A stretch of DNA of 64,000 nt from Amorphus sp040750475. GTDB taxonomy: Bacteria > Pseudomonadota > Alphaproteobacteria > Rhizobiales > Amorphaceae. The stretch spans positions 62,001 to 126,000 of the forward strand of contig NZ_JABJVY010000008.1 of the NCBI RefSeq assembly GCF_040750475.1, read 5' to 3'. Of this stretch, positions 60,893 through 64,000 are shown in pieces. The notes under the pieces are model-generated. The model had not been told where the DNA came from. It did not search any database and saw only the letters and a list, made by a program, of their open reading frames with translations. Position 1 is the first letter of the stretch. Each line of letters opens with the position of its first letter. A program made the position numbers and the translations under genes.

Positions 60893-63543
60893 CACTCCAC
60901 CTCGTTCAACAGAGCATCGACTTGGTCGACCATGCTGGTTGCCTTTGCGACCACCTCGGATTCGAAGACCGTTTCCAGCGTTTCCGTCGTCGTCGCTTCG
61001 ACGACTTCGGTTCCGTCCGGGGCCGTCAGAATGAGGTCGGCCGTGGCGCTCGCGGCGTCGAACAACGCCGCATCAGACGGGGCGAGCAGAGTGCGATCGA
61101 CCGCTCCGAGATCGTCGATCGCCGATTGCAGCCCTTCCGGCATCACCGCCAACGCCGCCCCGCGATATAGAAGCGCTCTGGCCTGGTCGCGAGATCCGGG
61201 CGCGGCATCGGAAAGCGCGCGCTCCGACGCCATGGCCGCAACCGCTGTCTTGCCATCGTTCACCGCCGCCCGGGCGACCAGCAAGTACAGCTCGCGCTGG
61301 GAGTCCGCATCAAGATCGGCAAGCAAGGCATGCAAGCGCTCGAACTGGATCGGATCGTCCACGAAGCTCATCCGGGTGAGCGCAGCGGCAAATCGCTGGC
61401 GAAAGTTGCCCGCATAGACGGAATGCTGAAAGCGACGCAGATATTGCCGCGACAGCGACTCGAACTTGTCGATGTCGTTGCGCTCGCTGACGACATAGAT
61501 CTCGCGCCGCAGCGCGGCCTCTTCGATCAAGGTTCCCGGCGATAAAAGCCGCGCAAGGTCGAGCAGGCGAATCGCCTCTTCGGGATCGTTCGCGACCACC
61601 AGGGTCGACTTGGCGAGCGCAACCTGCCCGGCGAGGTTGACGGGAAGCGTGAGCGGATCGACATCACCCAGATACTTCCTTGCGTCGTCTTCCCGGCCCT
61701 GCACGTAGGCGAGCGCGCCACGCAGAAGCCGCTCGTCGACATTGGGAAGCGGATCGTGCTCCAGGAGCTGGCGGGTGACGGCCGGTCGGCCACCGCTTAA
61801 GGTATAGACGACCAGGGCTTCCGCATTGCGCTTTTCCTGCCAGACGGCGGGATCGGCGGCCAGGAGATCGCCATCCATGCGCGACAGCAGAACCTTCTGG
61901 GCCGTTAGCGCGCCGGTGGACCCGTGGGCGATGTCGTCCTGGAGCGCCTGCAATGTCCGCACGAGCTGGTAGGGCGGCGCGAGCGCGGAGCCGGCGTCCT
62001 CTGTCTGAGCCAGACGCGGGGCCTGCTCGATCGGTGCTGCCGGCGGGACGTCATCGCCGTGGCCGTCACCGCCGTGGTTTTCGCCCTTCGACGGCGTATC
62101 ATGGCTCTCGGCCACAGCGCGCGAACCGTCGTCGGGTCCGGCGTCTTCCTTATGGCCCGTCTCAGTCGCGTGGGCGTCGTCGGTCGCAGCATGCGCCGTT
62201 TCGCCATGCGCGGCTTCGTCCGAAGCAGGCGCGCGGGACTCCGCCGTGGTCCCGTCCCCAGCCGCATGGTCGGTGGTCTGTGCAAGCTCTTCCGTCGCCG
62301 TTTCGGTAGCCGCATCCGCGTGCACGGAAACCGCCTCTGCCGCAGAAGGCATGTCCTTCTTGTCGGTCTCGACATCCGACACCGCGTGTTCGCTCGCATG
62401 CGCCACTTCGGCGGAGGAGGCCTCAGACACCTTCTCATCGGACGCAGCTTGCTCGTCCGGAACGCTATGGACGCCAGCACCGTCTACGACATGGGGATCG
62501 CCGATCGCCGACGGCGTATCCGATGCCGACGTCAGCTCCGCTGAATGATCCGGCTCAGCGTGATCGTCCACCGGCTTTTCGTCACCACGGTCCGCGTGAT
62601 CGTCTCCTCCATCGGCATGGGCTTCGCTGGAGGCACCTGCCGGGACCGCTTGCGCCGCACCAGAGGGCTCGGCAGGGGCCTGAGGGCTGTCGCCAACGGG
62701 CTCATGCGTCGGACTGTGGTCGGCAGCCTCCACCATGGGGGCTGTTTCATTAAAAACTGCGATCGCCTCTTCACCGGAGACGCCGGGTTCGGCCATGACC
62801 GGGACCTCGGAAGCGGTTGTCGCTTCCGTGCCGTCCTTGTCGAGCTCAATGGTCTCTGGAACCGTCGGCTTCTCGCGCGGCAAAGGAACCTCCACCACGG
62901 CCCCGGATGCCGCCATCTGTGCGGATTGCGAGGGATCGGCAATCGCCGCCACAGGCTCGACGGCGGGATCTGCCGCAGGCTCGGACGCGTCGTCACGACT
63001 TCCATCAGAAGGTGTCGGTACCTTGCGGGCCGCTTCGGACGCGGCAGCCCTGACGGCCGCCTCATCAAGGGCGCGCTCGTTAGCGATCTCGACCGAAACG
63101 CCCGGTTGAGCCTCGACCTCCAACACAGAAGCTTCGGCAATCGGTGCAGCTTGGGGCGCAGCCCGCTGAACGGGCGCTGCCACACTCATCGGGCGCGTCG
63201 GCGGCAATGGCGCAATATCCGCCGTCGATGGAGGCGGCGCGACAGGCTCGCTTTCAGGGGCCGCCACCGACGGCGCGGTTTCACCACCGGGAAGCGGCGC
63301 GGTCGGAAGCGGAGCCGCCCGCCGCGCCTCGTTGCGGCGGAACGGAGCAAACAGGCCGAGCCCGCGCCGCTCCGGCTTCGCCGGTTCGGCTTCCGGCACG
63401 ATCACCATTGGCTCTCCTGCCTGCGGCAGCGACACGGGCGTGACATCCGAAGACGACTGGGCGAACGCGACCGAACTCATGCTCGCCAGCACCACCAGCA
63501 CAGAAGCCGCCCCACGGATCGGGAAAGCAAGCCGAGCGGTCAC
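60892..63543 (-). CDS. motC: Flagellar motor protein MotC with a very long acidic linker
   Basis: The protein has 883 residues from a GTG at 63543 that overlaps the motB stop. The signal peptide ends AFAQ (about residue 29). Residues about 30-520 are low-complexity, rich in Ala, Glu, Asp, His and Pro, with many short repeats of the AHAxE and DDHAE kind. The C-terminal portion (about 522-883) is the conserved MotC domain: YQLVRTLQALQDDIAHGSTGA, then VYTLSGGRPAVTRQLLEHDP. MotC is a periplasmic protein that sets motor torque by binding MotB. Characterised MotC proteins are about half this length, so the linker is the unusual feature. Confidence 0.85.
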   Translation of the reverse strand: MTARLAFPIRGAASVLVVLASMSSVAFAQSSSDVTPVSLPQAGEPMVIVPEAEPAKPERRGLGLFAPFRRNEARRAAPLPTAPLPGGETAPSVAAPESEPVAPPPSTADIAPLPPTRPMSVAAPVQRAAPQAAPIAEASVLEVEAQPGVSVEIANERALDEAAVRAAASEAARKVPTPSDGSRDDASEPAADPAVEPVAAIADPSQSAQMAASGAVVEVPLPREKPTVPETIELDKDGTEATTASEVPVMAEPGVSGEEAIAVFNETAPMVEAADHSPTHEPVGDSPQAPAEPSGAAQAVPAGASSEAHADGGDDHADRGDEKPVDDHAEPDHSAELTSASDTPSAIGDPHVVDGAGVHSVPDEQAASDEKVSEASSAEVAHASEHAVSDVETDKKDMPSAAEAVSVHADAATETATEELAQTTDHAAGDGTTAESRAPASDEAAHGETAHAATDDAHATETGHKEDAGPDDGSRAVAESHDTPSKGENHGGDGHGDDVPPAAPIEQAPRLAQTEDAGSALAPPYQLVRTLQALQDDIAHGSTGALTAQKVLLSRMDGDLLAADPAVWQEKRNAEALVVYTLSGGRPAVTRQLLEHDPLPNVDERLLRGALAYVQGREDDARKYLGDVDPLTLPVNLAGQVALAKSTLVVANDPEEAIRLLDLARLLSPGTLIEEAALRREIYVVSERNDIDKFESLSRQYLRRFQHSVYAGNFRQRFAAALTRMSFVDDPIQFERLHALLADLDADSQRELYLLVARAAVNDGKTAVAAMASERALSDAAPGSRDQARALLYRGAALAVMPEGLQSAIDDLGAVDRTLLAPSDAALFDAASATADLILTAPDGTEVVEATTTETLETVFESEVVAKATSMVDQVDALLNEVE

Positions 63544-64000
63544 GGGCGCGTCCCCGTCGCCGGTTCGCGCAGCAGGATCTCGATGCGGCGATTTTCCGCC
63601 GCGTTCGGGTCAGCCGAATTCTTCGGGTCACGATCGGCGTGACCCTCGATGCTCTGGATTCGCTCCTCGTCGATGCCGCCGCGCACGAGCATGTACTGCG
63701 CCATGTGAGCGCGGGCACTGGACAATCGCCAGTTATCATAGGAATCGGATCGGAAAGGCCGGGCATCGGTGTAGCCGCGCACCACAATCTGGCCGGGTTG
63801 GCTCGTCAGCGCCTCCGCCACGCGTTCCATGACCTTAACGACCTTCGGATCCGGAATGGCGGAGCCGATGGGAAACATGGCGAAGTCGATGTCGTCGGTC
63901 AGGCTGACCAGAACGCCCTCGTCGGTGGCCATCACCTCCAGATGCGGACTTCCGGTTTCGTTGGTGGCGCCCGAAAGCGTGGCCTGCAGCTCTTCGGAAA
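63540..64000 (-). CDS. motB: Flagellar motor stator protein MotB (partial, C-terminal part)
   Basis: The gene is open from the stop at 63540 to the window edge with no start; the first Met/GTG codons inside (near 63935) are internal. The 153 visible residues form the OmpA-like peptidoglycan-binding domain: IVVRGYTDARPFRSDSYDNWRLSSARAHMAQYMLVRGG, then IEGHADRDPKNSADPNAAENRRIEI. It anchors the stator to the cell wall. Its overlap with motC (GTGA) shows one operon, motB-motC-fliK-transglycosylase, entering the window from the right. Confidence 0.92.
   Translation of the reverse strand, partial: SEELQATLSGATNETGSPHLEVMATDEGVLVSLTDDIDFAMFPIGSAIPDPKVVKVMERVAEALTSQPGQIVVRGYTDARPFRSDSYDNWRLSSARAHMAQYMLVRGGIDEERIQSIEGHADRDPKNSADPNAAENRRIEILLREPATGTRP

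Noticed and set aside
61924..63642. Plus-strand frames opposite motC, including 365 codons
   Set aside because: Arg/Gly-rich mirror images of the acidic linker with no start signal or domain.

Overview
The window is GC-rich chromosomal DNA from an alphaproteobacterium, most likely of the order Hyphomicrobiales (Rhizobiales). The best evidence is the right end. It carries a motB-motC-fliK(motD)-transglycosylase operon and an FtcR/Rem-type flagellar regulator, a gene set typical of that order. No rRNA, tRNA, CRISPR array, prophage or insertion sequence was recognised. All functions come from reading motifs and context; nothing was searched.

Region 1 (1-4113) holds small membrane and envelope genes: an MgtC/SapB protein cut by the window edge, a PLDc_N-like small protein, a Na+/Ca2+ exchanger family protein, an AI-2E family transporter, a YrhK protein and a DedA protein. 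Region 2 (4110-21882) is catabolic. A minus-strand operon encodes an alpha/beta hydrolase, an FMN-dependent (LLM) monooxygenase, an ABC importer, a CMD-like protein, a cupin and a mercaptopyruvate-type sulfurtransferase. A tandem palindromic repeat array follows, then a fused 5-oxoprolinase/hydantoinase. Across a 519-base AT-rich region the divergent plus-strand operon encodes a DUF2848 protein, a GntR/FCD regulator, an amidase, an FAD monooxygenase and a flavin reductase, which could supply reduced flavin to the LLM enzyme.

Region 3 (21926-35053) is a long minus-strand series with an apparent organosulfur theme. In transcription order it holds a LysR regulator, a cysteine dioxygenase-type thiol dioxygenase, a four-module rhodanese protein, a cystathionine beta-lyase-type PLP enzyme, an aspartoacylase-family deacylase, a tripartite tricarboxylate transporter (TctC, TctB, TctA) with a maleate isomerase-like protein, a BisC/DMSO-reductase-type molybdoenzyme and a quinone oxidoreductase. 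Together they could import, reduce, deacylate and cleave a sulfur-containing acid; this is my inference and the best candidate here for an undescribed pathway.

Region 4 (35214-49966) is largely iron acquisition: an AraC regulator, a TonB siderophore receptor and a FecB/C/D-like ABC importer, then after a low-GC CAP/DUF4214 gene and an SMR efflux pump, an imelysin/IrpA - di-heme oxidoreductase - imelysin - DUF1513 cluster headed by a cysteine-rich unknown protein. Region 5 (50446-55176) is a complete branched-chain amino-acid-type ABC operon, livKHMGF-like. Region 6 (55218-64000) is motility: FtcR/Rem, a surface-antigen-like protein, CheY, a CheZ family protein, a transglycosylase, FliK, an unusually long MotC and the C-terminal part of MotB.

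Two kinds of palindromic repeat mark the intergenic space: the six-unit tandem array at 7839-8455, and a dispersed element of about 105 bases with copies near 21.2, 23.0, 56.3 and 58.7 kb.
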